Of a DNA stretch of 64,000 bases, positions 1-8,123 are shown one piece after another. Source of the DNA: Pseudorhodoplanes sinuspersici (GTDB lineage: Bacteria; Pseudomonadota; Alphaproteobacteria; Rhizobiales; Xanthobacteraceae). The stretch covers positions 5,264,501-5,328,500 of the forward strand of contig NZ_CP021112.1 of NCBI RefSeq assembly GCF_002119765.1, in the 5' to 3' direction. Position 1 is the stretch's first letter; each line of letters begins with the position of its first letter. The notes under the pieces were generated by a model. The model did no database searches, was not told where the DNA came from, and saw nothing but the letters and a program-made list of their open reading frames with translations. Both the position numbers and the translations under genes were made by a program.

Positions 1-564
1 GGGATGAATGCGCGAGGGCACGAGATAGTCGCGCGCGCCTTCCGGCGAGGAGGCCGTCAGGATCGGCGTCTGGAATTCGAAGAAGCCGCCCGCCTTCATG
101 CGGCTGCGGATCGAATCGATGATCGCGCCGCGCTTCATGATGTTGTTGTGCAGCCGCTCGCGCCGCAGATCGAGGAAGCGGTACCGCAGCCGGATGTCTT
201 CGGGATATTCCTGATCGCCGAACACCGGCATCGGCAATTCGCCGGCCGGCCCGAGAACTTCGATTTCGCTGGCGAAAACCTCGACCATTCCGGTCGGGAG
301 ATCGGGATTCTCGGTGCCTGCGGGACGATTCCGCACCTTTCCGTCGATCTTTACGACCCATTCCGAGCGCAGTTTCTCGGCGTCCTTGAAGGCCGGGCTG
401 TCCGGATCGGCCACCACCTGGGTCAGGCCGTAGTGGTCGCGCAGGTCGATGAACAAAAGGCCACCATGATCGCGCACGCGATGCACCCAGCCGGACACCC
501 GGACCGCGGAGCCAATGTCGGTCTCGCGGAGCGCGCCGCAGGTATGGGTGCGATAACGGTGCAT
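1..564 (-). CDS. aspS: Aspartyl-tRNA synthetase, N-terminal part (cut by window edge)
   Basis: This gene charges tRNA-Asp (or tRNA-Asp/Asn) with aspartate in the cytoplasm. The 188 visible codons begin [14 protein letters not shown] and hold the anticodon-binding OB fold ([21 protein letters not shown]). The start of the class II catalytic domain follows, with [12 protein letters not shown] and then [16 protein letters not shown], a stretch typical of bacterial AspRS. The rest lies to the left of the window. The ATG at 564 is the natural start because the family begins at this point. A TPP-enzyme gene is divergent from it, with about 160 bp between them. Identification is by motif recognition. 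Whether it is the discriminating or non-discriminating type cannot be judged from this fragment. Confidence 0.96.
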   Translation of the reverse strand, partial: MHRYRTHTCGALRETDIGSAVRVSGWVHRVRDHGGLLFIDLRDHYGLTQVVADPDSPAFKDAEKLRSEWVVKIDGKVRNRPAGTENPDLPTGMVEVFASEIEVLGPAGELPMPVFGDQEYPEDIRLRYRFLDLRRERLHNNIMKRGAIIDSIRSRMKAGGFFEFQTPILTASSPEGARDYLVPSRIHP

Positions 565-721
565 GAAAATCAGGTCTCGCGGTCGATTCGGTACGGAAAT
601 CGGTGTGTCTGGAGGCGCGGGAAAAGCGCATGGGGGTCACGCTTTGTCAAGGCAAGCTGCGGCCTCGACAGCGCCGCGCGTATCTGCATTGTGAGAGGCG
701 GAAACAGACCCTCAAGGAATC

Positions 722-2407
722 ATGACAAACACAAGCGCAAAGCCGGCTCCAAGCCCGGCCAGCCTCAGCAATTCCAACCCTCCCGCGCGGATGACCACCG
801 GCCAGGCCGTGGTGTCCTCGCTGCTCGCGCACGGAATCGACACGATTTATGCGCTGCCGGGCGTTCACAATGACCACTTTTTCGACGCCCTGTATGGCGC
901 CGGGAACTCTGTCCGGGTGCTCCACAGCCGCCATGAGCAGGGCTGCGCCTATATGGCCCTTGGCGCGGCGCTCGCGACCGGCAAGCCGCAGGTCTACTGC
1001 GTGGTGCCCGGCCCCGGCCTCCTGAATACCGGCGCGGCGCTGTTGAATGCCTACAGCACCAACGCCCCGGTGCTGGCGCTAATCGGCCAGATCCCGCAAA
1101 GCGCCATCGGCCGCGACCTTGGCCATCTCCACGAAATCCGCGATCAAGCCGGTATCATCGCCCGGCTGGTCGACCATTCGGCCCGGATTCCCCGCGCGGC
1201 CGATGCGCCCCGGATGGTGGCGGCGGCGGTCCAATCCATGTTCACCGACCGGCCGGGTCCCGCAGCTCTGGAAGTCGGCATGGACGTCTGGGGCCGGACC
1301 GAGCCGGTGGCCGAAATGGGCCCCTTGCCCGCTTTCCAGCCACCGATCGACGAGGACGCGGTCGCGGCGGGCGCCAAACTGCTGGGGGCCGCCAAGAACC
1401 CAATGATCATTTGCGGTGGCGGCGCGCAGGACGCCTCGCCGGAGGTGACCGAGCTCTCCGCGATGCTGCAGGCCCCGGTCGCCGGCTATCGGCGCGGCCG
1501 TGGCGTGCTCGACAGCCGCGACCCGCTCAGCATCACCCTGCCGCTCTGCCATGCCATGTGGCCGGAGGTCGATGTGGTCGTCAGCGTCGGCTCCCGGCTG
1601 CAGCAGCAGCTCACCGTCTGGGGCACGGACAAGAACCTGAAAGTCATCCGCATCGATGCCGACCCGGATGAACCGGAGCGCGCCTGCAAGCCGGACGTCG
1701 CCCTGATCGGCGATGCCGCGCCGATCCTGCGCGCCCTGCTCAAAGCCCTCCCTGCACACAATGCCAAGCGCGCCTCGCGCAAGGAAGAAATGGAAGAGCG
1801 GCAAGCAAAGATGCGCAAGCGGCTTGAGGTGCTGGTGCCGCAGCTTGCCATCCTTGAGGCCATCCGCGCCGAATTGCCGGAAGACGGCATCTTCGTCGAT
1901 GAGGTGACGCAGATCGGCTTTGCCGCGCGCCTCACCATGCCGGTCTACAAGCCACGCACTTTCATCTCGCCCGGCTATCAGGACAATCTTGGCTGGGGCT
2001 TTGCCACTGCGCTCGGCGTTCAGGATGCGCGGCGCGACGTACCGGTGCTGTCGATTTCCGGTGACGGCGGATTTCTTTACACCGCAAGCGAACTCGCCTC
2101 CGCTGTGCGGCACAACATTCCGCTGGTGACAGTTGTGTTCAACAACAACGCCTATGGCAATGTGAAGCTGATCCAGCAGGAATGGTATGGCGGGCGTACC
2201 ATCGCCAGCGATCTGGTCAATCCGGATTTCGTGAAATTCGCCGACAGCTTCGGCGCCGCCACCGAGCGCGTCGAAAATCCTGACGAGCTTCGCGCCGCCT
2301 TGCGGCGCGGCTTCAATCGCCGCACTGGACCGACCCTGATCGAGATGCCGGTCGGGCCGATGCCTTCGCCCTGGGACTTCATCATGATGCCGCGCGTGCG
2401 CGGGTGA
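722..2407 (+). CDS. Thiamine pyrophosphate-dependent enzyme, acetolactate synthase-like
   Basis: A 561-residue protein of the three-domain TPP enzyme family (acetolactate synthase, benzoylformate decarboxylase and relatives). The N-terminal pyrimidine-binding domain has the activating glutamate in SRHEQGCAYMA (about residue 74). The C-terminal domain has the TPP/Mg motif GDGGFLYTASEL followed by FNNNAYGN (about 450-485). Length fits the family. It stands alone, with no regulatory subunit (ilvN-type) beside it, and lies 12 bp upstream of rnd in the same direction. This makes a biosynthetic acetolactate synthase role unlikely, and the substrate cannot be read from sequence. A second in-frame ATG at 791 (MTTGQAVVSSLL) is nearer the family N-terminus. 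I kept 722 because AAGGA precedes it. Confidence 0.85.
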   Translation: MTNTSAKPAPSPASLSNSNPPARMTTGQAVVSSLLAHGIDTIYALPGVHNDHFFDALYGAGNSVRVLHSRHEQGCAYMALGAALATGKPQVYCVVPGPGLLNTGAALLNAYSTNAPVLALIGQIPQSAIGRDLGHLHEIRDQAGIIARLVDHSARIPRAADAPRMVAAAVQSMFTDRPGPAALEVGMDVWGRTEPVAEMGPLPAFQPPIDEDAVAAGAKLLGAAKNPMIICGGGAQDASPEVTELSAMLQAPVAGYRRGRGVLDSRDPLSITLPLCHAMWPEVDVVVSVGSRLQQQLTVWGTDKNLKVIRIDADPDEPERACKPDVALIGDAAPILRALLKALPAHNAKRASRKEEMEERQAKMRKRLEVLVPQLAILEAIRAELPEDGIFVDEVTQIGFAARLTMPVYKPRTFISPGYQDNLGWGFATALGVQDARRDVPVLSISGDGGFLYTASELASAVRHNIPLVTVVFNNNAYGNVKLIQQEWYGGRTIASDLVNPDFVKFADSFGAATERVENPDELRAALRRGFNRRTGPTLIEMPVGPMPSPWDFIMMPRVRG

Positions 2408-2419
2408 CTTCGAGACACT

Positions 2420-3568
2420 ATGGACCTTATTACAGCAACGAAAGATCTCGCTGAAATCTGCGAACGTATGGCGAAGCATCCCTTCGTCACCGTCGATACC
2501 GAATTCCTGCGTGAATCGACCTATTATCCACAATTGTGCGTGGCGCAGCTTGCGACTGAAGATGAATCCGTCGTTGTCGATGCGCTGGCGGACGGCATCG
2601 ATCTCAAGCCGTTCTTCGAGCTGATGGCCAATGAAAGCGTGGTGAAGGTCTTTCACGCGGCACGGCAGGACATCGAAATCGTCTGGCACAGGGCCAATCT
2701 CATCCCGCATCCGGTCTTCGATACGCAGATTGCGGCGATGGTTCTCGGCTATGGTGATTCCGTTTCGTATGACCAGCTGGTCCAGCGCATCACCGGCGAT
2801 GCACTCGACAAGTCATCCCGTTTTACCGACTGGACGCGCCGGCCGCTCAGCAAGGCGCAGATCGAATACGCGATCTCGGACGTGACGCATCTTCGCGATG
2901 TCTATCGCAAGCTGAAGGCCGATCTCGAAAAACGCGGACGCACCGATTGGCTGAGCGAGGAAATGGATATCCTCACCTCGCCCGACACCTATCGCATGGA
3001 CCCGGACAATGCCTGGCAGCGGCTGCGCACGCGTGTGCGCAAGCCAAAAGAGCTGGCCGTGCTGATCGAAGTGGCAGCGTGGCGCGAGCGCGAAGCGAAA
3101 GCGCGTGACGTCCCGCGCGGCCGCGTGCTGAAAGACGACCTCGTCGCCGACATCGCCATTCAGGCTCCCACAACGATCGAACGTCTCTCCTCCCTGCGCT
3201 CGTTGCCGAAGGGGTTCGAGCGCTCGAAATGGGGCATGGAAATTCCGGACGTGGTCAAAGCAGGGCTGGCGCGCGATCCGAAATCGCTGCCGACGATCGA
3301 ACGCAACAAGCCGGTGCAGAACGGCTCGGCCATTGTCGAATTGCTGAAAGTGCTGCTGCGCATGACGGCGGAGAAGCACGCCGTCGCCGCCAAGGTGATC
3401 GCAACCGTCGACGATCTCGAACGGCTGGCCGGCGATGACAACGCCGACATACCGGCGCTGAAGGGATGGCGCCGCGATCTGTTCGGCGAGAAGGCGCTGG
3501 CGCTGAAATCCGGCCGCCTTGCTTTGGCGATCGAGAAAGGCCGCGTGTCAACGATCGAGAAAGACTGA
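2420..3568 (+). CDS. rnd: Ribonuclease D
   Basis: A 382-residue 3'-5' exoribonuclease that trims the 3' ends of tRNA precursors and other small RNAs. The DEDD exonuclease motifs are all visible: VDTEFLRE near residue 25 (Exo I), [12 protein letters not shown] near 78 (Exo II), and [13 protein letters not shown] near 152 (Exo III, DEDDy type with tyrosine). A HRDC-like region follows from about residue 210. Length matches bacterial RNase D. It follows the TPP-enzyme gene by 12 bp and may be cotranscribed with it. A GC-rich palindromic element at 3585-3690 begins 17 bp after the stop and could form a 3'-end hairpin. Confidence 0.95.
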   Translation: MDLITATKDLAEICERMAKHPFVTVDTEFLRESTYYPQLCVAQLATEDESVVVDALADGIDLKPFFELMANESVVKVFHAARQDIEIVWHRANLIPHPVFDTQIAAMVLGYGDSVSYDQLVQRITGDALDKSSRFTDWTRRPLSKAQIEYAISDVTHLRDVYRKLKADLEKRGRTDWLSEEMDILTSPDTYRMDPDNAWQRLRTRVRKPKELAVLIEVAAWREREAKARDVPRGRVLKDDLVADIAIQAPTTIERLSSLRSLPKGFERSKWGMEIPDVVKAGLARDPKSLPTIERNKPVQNGSAIVELLKVLLRMTAEKHAVAAKVIATVDDLERLAGDDNADIPALKGWRRDLFGEKALALKSGRLALAIEKGRVSTIEKD

Positions 3569-3584
3569 TCGAGCAATCTCTCTC

Positions 3585-3690
3585 CCCGCTCGTCCCCGCG
3601 AAAGCGGGGACCTAGAGTTACGCGCTGGATTCCCGCCGGAGCCTGCCATCGGGCGCGCGCAAGCGCGGCCCGTTGGCGGGAATGAGCGGG
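3585..3690. repeat. REP-like inverted repeat between rnd and ptrB
   Basis: About 106 bp bounded by CCCGCTCGTCCCCGC on the left and GGCGGGAATGAGCGGG on the right, which are near-perfect inverted copies. The left end is itself a hairpin (TCCCCGCGAAAGCGGGGA). The same CCGCTC-NTTCCCGCG-AAAGCGGGAATCC family recurs at 59233-59323, 59895-59916, 63588-63615 and in part at 27071-27094. It lies in the gap after rnd and may act as a 3'-end stabiliser. That role is inference. Confidence 0.75.
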
Positions 3691-3718
3691 TTTTCAGCCC
3701 AACCGAAAAGGCAGCCGC

Positions 3719-5797
3719 ATGTCCAAAGCCCCGATCGCTAAACGTGTGCCGCATAGCTTCACGCGACATGGCGTCACGATCGCAGATCCATACGCGTGGC
3801 TGCGCGATCCCAGCTATCCGAATGTCACCGAAGCCGATGTGCTGGATTATCTCAAAGCCGAGAATGCGTATTTCGAAGCCGAGATGAAGCCGCATCAGGA
3901 CCTGATCGACACCATCTTTGCGGAGATGAAGGGCCGCATCAAAGATGACGAGTCCAGCGTGCCGCAGAAGGACGGCGACTACGTCTACTGGTCGGCCTTC
4001 GATGCCGGCGGCCAATATCCAAAATGGTACCGGCGACTGGCCAAGGGCGGTCCCGACATTGTCATTCTCGACGAACCCGAGATGGCAAAAGACCATGAAT
4101 TCTTTCGTCTCGGCGGCCATGCCGTCAGCCCGGACGGCCGCCTCCTCGCCTATGCCGTCGATACCAACGGCTCCGAACGTTATGTGCTGAAGGTCCGCGA
4201 TCTCGATACGGGAATGGACCTTCCCGATGTGATCGAGAACTGGCGCTACGGCCTTGTCTGGGCCGCTGATTCAAAAAGCTTTCTCTACACCGACGCGGAC
4301 GAAAACTGGCGCTCCAAGACCGTCTGGCATCACAAGCTCGGCGAGATGCAATCGGCAGACCGCATCGTCTATCAGGAAAGCGAACTCGAATTCAGCGTAT
4401 CCGTCGGGCTCACGCAATCGCGCGCCTTTGCCGCGATCAGCACCGGCGACAGCGATACCAATGAAGTGCGCCTTATTCCGACCAGCGATTTCACCGCCGA
4501 ACCCGTGCTGATCTCACCGCGCAAGCCGGACCGGCTTTACGATGTCGACGAGCGCGAAGGCACGCTCTATATTCGCGTCAACGACACGCATGTGAATTTC
4601 CGCATCGTGACCGCGCCGGTCTCAGCGCCCGGCACGTGGACCGAACTAATCGCGGGCGATGAGCATCACTACCTTCTCTCGCTCACGAGTTTCGAAAATC
4701 TTCTGGTGATCGAAGAACGGATCGACGGCCTCTCGCAAATCCGGCTGCGCGACTATGCCGATGGCAAGGATCGCTACATCTCGTTCAAGGAAGCGAGCTA
4801 TGTCGCGGGCCTTGGCAACAATCCCGAATACAAGGTCGACCGGCTGCGCCTCTCCTATCAGTCGATGGTCACGCCGAGCACGGTCTATGACTACCACCTC
4901 GCCGATGCCCGCCTTGAAACGTTGAAAGTCCGTGAGATTCCCAGCGGCTACGACGCTTCGCAATACGTAACCGAACGCCTGATGGCGCCGGCGCGCGACG
5001 GCGTCATGGTCCCCATCTCGATCGTCTATCGGAAGGATTTCAAGAAGGACGGCTCGGGCTTCCTGCATATCTATGCCTATGGCGCTTATGGCTTTGCCTA
5101 TCCGCCGAACTTCTCGGCCAACCGGCTGTCGCTGCTCGACCGCGGCTTTGCCTGCGCGATCGCGCATATCCGCGGCGGCGACGATCTCGGTTACCGCTGG
5201 TATCTCGACGGCAAGCTCGACAAGCGCACCAACACATTCAACGATTTCGTCGATGTCACGCGCTTCCTGATCGACCAGGGCTATGCCAAGGCCGGCCACG
5301 TCACGGCGGCCGGCGGCTCGGCCGGTGGCGAGTTGATGGGCGCCATCGTCAATCAGGCGCCGTCACTCTATGGGGCGGTTGCGGCGCATGTGCCTTTCGT
5401 CGACGTGCTGAACACCATGCTCGACGACACGCTGCCGCTGACGCCCGGCGAATGGTCACAATGGGGCAATCCCATTACCGACAAGAAAGCGTTCGATTAC
5501 ATCCGCAGCTACAGTCCCTACGACAATGTCACCGCGCAGGATTATCCGGCTTTGTTGATCACCGGCGGTTTGAACGATCCTCGCGTGACCTATTGGGAGC
5601 CGGCCAAATGGGCCGCGAAACTGCGCGCCACCAAAACCGACAACAATACGCTGCTGATGAAGATCAACATGGGCGCCGGCCATGGCGGCAAATCAGGCCG
5701 TTACACCTCGTTGCAGGAATCTGCCGAAGAATATGCGTTCATGCTAACGCAGATGGGCGCCGTGCAACCCACAATCGCCCCGGTGTCTTTGACCTAG
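3719..5797 (+). CDS. ptrB: Oligopeptidase B (S9 family serine peptidase)
   Basis: A 692-residue prolyl-oligopeptidase-family enzyme that cuts short peptides after basic residues. Residues 1 to about 410 form the beta-propeller lid (start KRVPHSFTRHGVTIADPYAWLRD). The alpha/beta hydrolase domain carries the nucleophile in GGSAGGELMG (Ser about 532), the acid in GLNDPRVTYWEP (Asp about 617) and the histidine in GAGHGGKSGRY (about 652). The motif VPFVDVLNTMLDDTLPLTPGEWSQWGNP is split by no frameshift and is typical of oligopeptidase B rather than prolyl oligopeptidase. No signal peptide is seen, so the protein is probably cytoplasmic. It is a monocistronic gene between a REP-like element and the hpaD-like gene. 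Confidence 0.92.
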   Translation: MSKAPIAKRVPHSFTRHGVTIADPYAWLRDPSYPNVTEADVLDYLKAENAYFEAEMKPHQDLIDTIFAEMKGRIKDDESSVPQKDGDYVYWSAFDAGGQYPKWYRRLAKGGPDIVILDEPEMAKDHEFFRLGGHAVSPDGRLLAYAVDTNGSERYVLKVRDLDTGMDLPDVIENWRYGLVWAADSKSFLYTDADENWRSKTVWHHKLGEMQSADRIVYQESELEFSVSVGLTQSRAFAAISTGDSDTNEVRLIPTSDFTAEPVLISPRKPDRLYDVDEREGTLYIRVNDTHVNFRIVTAPVSAPGTWTELIAGDEHHYLLSLTSFENLLVIEERIDGLSQIRLRDYADGKDRYISFKEASYVAGLGNNPEYKVDRLRLSYQSMVTPSTVYDYHLADARLETLKVREIPSGYDASQYVTERLMAPARDGVMVPISIVYRKDFKKDGSGFLHIYAYGAYGFAYPPNFSANRLSLLDRGFACAIAHIRGGDDLGYRWYLDGKLDKRTNTFNDFVDVTRFLIDQGYAKAGHVTAAGGSAGGELMGAIVNQAPSLYGAVAAHVPFVDVLNTMLDDTLPLTPGEWSQWGNPITDKKAFDYIRSYSPYDNVTAQDYPALLITGGLNDPRVTYWEPAKWAAKLRATKTDNNTLLMKINMGAGHGGKSGRYTSLQESAEEYAFMLTQMGAVQPTIAPVSLT

Positions 5798-5862
5798 CGC
5801 AAACCAATTGCCGACTGAGCCGCTACCCTTCTTTCCAAATCACAAGGAAAAAAGGGTGCCGT

Positions 5863-6711
5863 ATGGGAGAACTCGTCCTCGCCGCCAAGATCACACATGT
5901 GCCCTCGCTCATGCTGTCGGAGACGATCGAGCCGCTGAAGGGAACGCGGGACGGCCCTATCAATGCGCTGAAGCTCCTCGGCCAGCGGGCACGCGAACGC
6001 GGCGCCGATACGGTCGTGGTCTTTGACACGCACTGGATTTCAAATTTCGGCTTCCACATCAATGCCAATGCATGGCATCGCGGCACCTATACGAGCCCGG
6101 AAGCGCCGCACATGATCAGCGACATTTCCTACGACTATCCGGGCAATCCCGATCTCGCCGATCTGATTGCGGTGGAAACCGCCAAGACCGGCCCGCTCGC
6201 ACTCGCACATCAGGTCGCAACCCTGCCGGTCGAATACGGGACCATCGTCCCGATGCATTACATGAATGCGGACAAGGCATTTTCCGTCGTTCCGATTGCC
6301 TCGCCGATTTTTGCATCGGTCGATGAGAACCGGCGCTTTGGCGACGCCGTCCGCCGCGCGATCGAGAAGTCGAAATCCAAGGCCGCTATTCTCGCGAGCG
6401 GATCGCTCTCGCATCAGCTGTTCGAGAACAGCAAGCTCGGCCCGGAGGCGTGGAACCGCATTTCCAGCGAGTTCAACCGGCAGATGGATTTGCGCGTCCT
6501 GGATCTGTGGCAGCAAAGCCGCTTCGCCGAATTCTGCGCCATGCTTCCCGACTATACCCGCAAGTGTAACGGCGAAGCGCTGATGGCCGACACCGTGATG
6601 CTGTTCGGCGCACTCGGCTGGGACCGCTTCAAGGGCAAGGCCGAACAGCTTTGCGACTATTTCCCCTCCAGCGGCAGCGGACAGGTCACAGTCGAATTCC
6701 ACGTCAACTGA
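5863..6711 (+). CDS. hpaD: Extradiol ring-cleavage dioxygenase, 3,4-dihydroxyphenylacetate 2,3-dioxygenase-like
   Basis: A 282-residue class III (LigB-type) extradiol dioxygenase. The N-terminus MGELVLAAKITHVPSLMLSE, the FDTHW motif near residue 55, VEYGTIVPMHYMN, ASGSLSHQLFE and DTVMLFGALGWD follow the layout I know from E. coli HpaD, and length is equal. In that family the enzyme cuts homoprotocatechuate next to the hydroxyls using non-haem Fe(II), and the histidines in ITHVPS and DTHW are candidate ligands. The start at 5863 is chosen for the family N-terminus and the AAGGAAAAAAGGG purine run upstream. The reading frame stays open well upstream but overlaps ptrB. A convergent tautomerase and a LysR gene follow, but no other hpa gene is present, so the true substrate is open. 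Confidence 0.85.
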   Translation: MGELVLAAKITHVPSLMLSETIEPLKGTRDGPINALKLLGQRARERGADTVVVFDTHWISNFGFHINANAWHRGTYTSPEAPHMISDISYDYPGNPDLADLIAVETAKTGPLALAHQVATLPVEYGTIVPMHYMNADKAFSVVPIASPIFASVDENRRFGDAVRRAIEKSKSKAAILASGSLSHQLFENSKLGPEAWNRISSEFNRQMDLRVLDLWQQSRFAEFCAMLPDYTRKCNGEALMADTVMLFGALGWDRFKGKAEQLCDYFPSSGSGQVTVEFHVN

Positions 6712-6725
6712 ATGGAGCGCCGCGC

Positions 6726-7121
6726 TTACGCCGCCGCGTCGGTGGCGTATTGCGCGTCGCCGTGGCCGAAGGACCAGTTCTCGGGCAGCGTCTCGACCAG
6801 ATTGATGAAGACATCCTCCGGGCGAAGACCGGGATTGTCGCCGAGCTTTTCAACGATGCGGCGATAAAGCGCCTTCTTCTGAGCGAGGGTGCGCGTGTTG
6901 CTGACGGTCAGTTGGACGATGACGAGGTCCTCGCTGCGCGCGATTCCGAAATAGTGGGGGCTGCAGTGGAAATCAGCTGCGTCATGCTCCGTGACGACCA
7001 TGAAATAGTCGTCCTCGGGCACATTGAAGGTCTCGCGCATCGCCTCGTAGAGGCCGTCGAGAATAGCCTGCCGGTAGGCGGCGGCCTTGCCCCGGCGCAG
7101 AAAAACACGGCTGAGCGGCAT
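6726..7121 (-). CDS. Tautomerase superfamily protein, malonate semialdehyde decarboxylase-like
   Basis: A 131-residue protein starting MPLSRVFLRRG, so removal of Met would expose the catalytic Pro1 of the 4-oxalocrotonate tautomerase superfamily. The spacing of NVPEDDYF, VIVQLTV, TRTLAQKK, PEDVFINLVE and NWSFGHGDAQY matches the MSAD/cis-CaaD branch. Compared with MSAD as I recall it, Asp37 is kept, but of the two active-site arginines in the RPR motif only the second is present (SNTR here). A different reaction is therefore possible. The ATG at 7121 follows AGGAGG at good spacing. It converges on the dioxygenase gene with 14 bp between stops and is divergent from the LysR gene, which probably controls it. 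Confidence 0.83.
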   Translation of the reverse strand: MPLSRVFLRRGKAAAYRQAILDGLYEAMRETFNVPEDDYFMVVTEHDAADFHCSPHYFGIARSEDLVIVQLTVSNTRTLAQKKALYRRIVEKLGDNPGLRPEDVFINLVETLPENWSFGHGDAQYATDAAA

Positions 7122-7197
7122 GGTGTGACCTCCTGACTGAGCGATCGGGGATCGATCGGTGCGCAAGGAATAGCGCAGCATTGACCATTGCAAAATC

Positions 7198-7211
7198 ATA
7201 TGAAAACATAT
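7198..7211. promoter_or_regulatory. Candidate LysR-type operator (ATATG-N4-CATAT)
   Basis: A perfect inverted repeat, ATATG AAAA CATAT, lies in the 123 bp gap between the tautomerase gene and the divergent LysR gene, 34 bp before the LysR start. It has the interrupted-dyad form (T-N11-A) expected of LysR-family binding sites and is very AT-rich for this genome. Assignment as the operator is inference from position and symmetry. Confidence 0.5.
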
Positions 7212-7244
7212 TTCAATGATTTACATCTGTTATGATTGGTCATC

Positions 7245-8096
7245 GTGAAGGCGCTCGATATCGAGGCTGTACAGGCGTTCGTCCTGGTCGCCGATCTGGT
7301 GAGCTTCACCCGCGCGGCTGAGGCGATGGACTCGACGCAGTCTGCGGTGAGCCTGAAGATCAAACGCCTCGAGGATGGGCTCGGCCGGCGCCTCTTTGAA
7401 CGGACGCCCCGGCGCGTTCGCCTGACCGCCGCCGGCGAACTCTTCCTTGAACGGGCGCGCACGCTGATCGCAGCCCATAGCAACGCACTCGATGCGTTCG
7501 CGGCCGAGCGACGGCGGCTCGTTGTGGGTATCAGTGATCACGCGGTTGGCGCGGAGCTGCCACTCCTGCTTCAGCGCGTGAAGCGCGCCGATCCGAACCT
7601 CCTGCTTGAAATGCGCGTCGGCAGTTCACGCGACCTCCTCGCCGCCTTCGACGATGGCGCGCTCGACGCCGCGGTCGTGATGGGTCATGACGCGGGTCGA
7701 CGCGGCGGCGAGGTCCTGCTCGCGGAGGCTTTCGGCTGGATGGCCGCGCGCGATTTCACGCATCGTCCGGGCGATCCGATCCCGCTCGCCGCGCAATCCG
7801 ATTATTGCGGCATGCGAAGCATGGGCGTGGCGGCGCTCGACAATGCCGGGATCCCCTGGACCGAAGTTTTCGTCGGAGGCGGAGTCGGCACGATCGCTGC
7901 CGCGGTCTCGGCCGGGATCGCCGTCGCCGTGCTCGGTCGGCGTGTCGCCCCGCGAGACTCGATCGATCTCGGCCCGAGCCTCGGTCTGCCGGCGCTGCCG
8001 CCGCGCGATCTTGTGCTCTATGCGAGCCTCTCCGACCCTGTGGCCCGACAGTCGCTCAAGACGCTCGCGGCCGCCATTCGCTCGACGGCGGGATGA
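7245..8096 (+). CDS. LysR family transcriptional regulator
   Basis: A 283-residue LysR-type regulator. The N-terminal winged helix-turn-helix is clear (LDIEAVQAFVLVADL, SFTRAAEAMDSTQSAVSLKIKRLE, LGRRLFERTPRRVRLTAAG, residues 3 to about 65). An effector-binding domain follows, with the usual RRRLVVGISD start near residue 90. The GTG at 7245 gives the normal family N-terminus; TTG at 7236 is the only nearby alternative. It is divergent from the tautomerase gene, with an ATATG/CATAT dyad between them, so autoregulation and control of the tautomerase (and perhaps the dioxygenase beyond) is the likely job. The effector is unknown. Confidence 0.92.
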   Translation: MKALDIEAVQAFVLVADLVSFTRAAEAMDSTQSAVSLKIKRLEDGLGRRLFERTPRRVRLTAAGELFLERARTLIAAHSNALDAFAAERRRLVVGISDHAVGAELPLLLQRVKRADPNLLLEMRVGSSRDLLAAFDDGALDAAVVMGHDAGRRGGEVLLAEAFGWMAARDFTHRPGDPIPLAAQSDYCGMRSMGVAALDNAGIPWTEVFVGGGVGTIAAAVSAGIAVAVLGRRVAPRDSIDLGPSLGLPALPPRDLVLYASLSDPVARQSLKTLAAAIRSTAG

Positions 8097-8123
8097 AGCG
8101 GAATATCGCCCCGCCGTCCGCGC

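Noticed and set aside
1079-2710. A 543-codon minus-strand open frame opposite the TPP enzyme and rnd
   Set aside because: It spans two real genes with clear motifs, and its product is a typical complementary-strand shadow.
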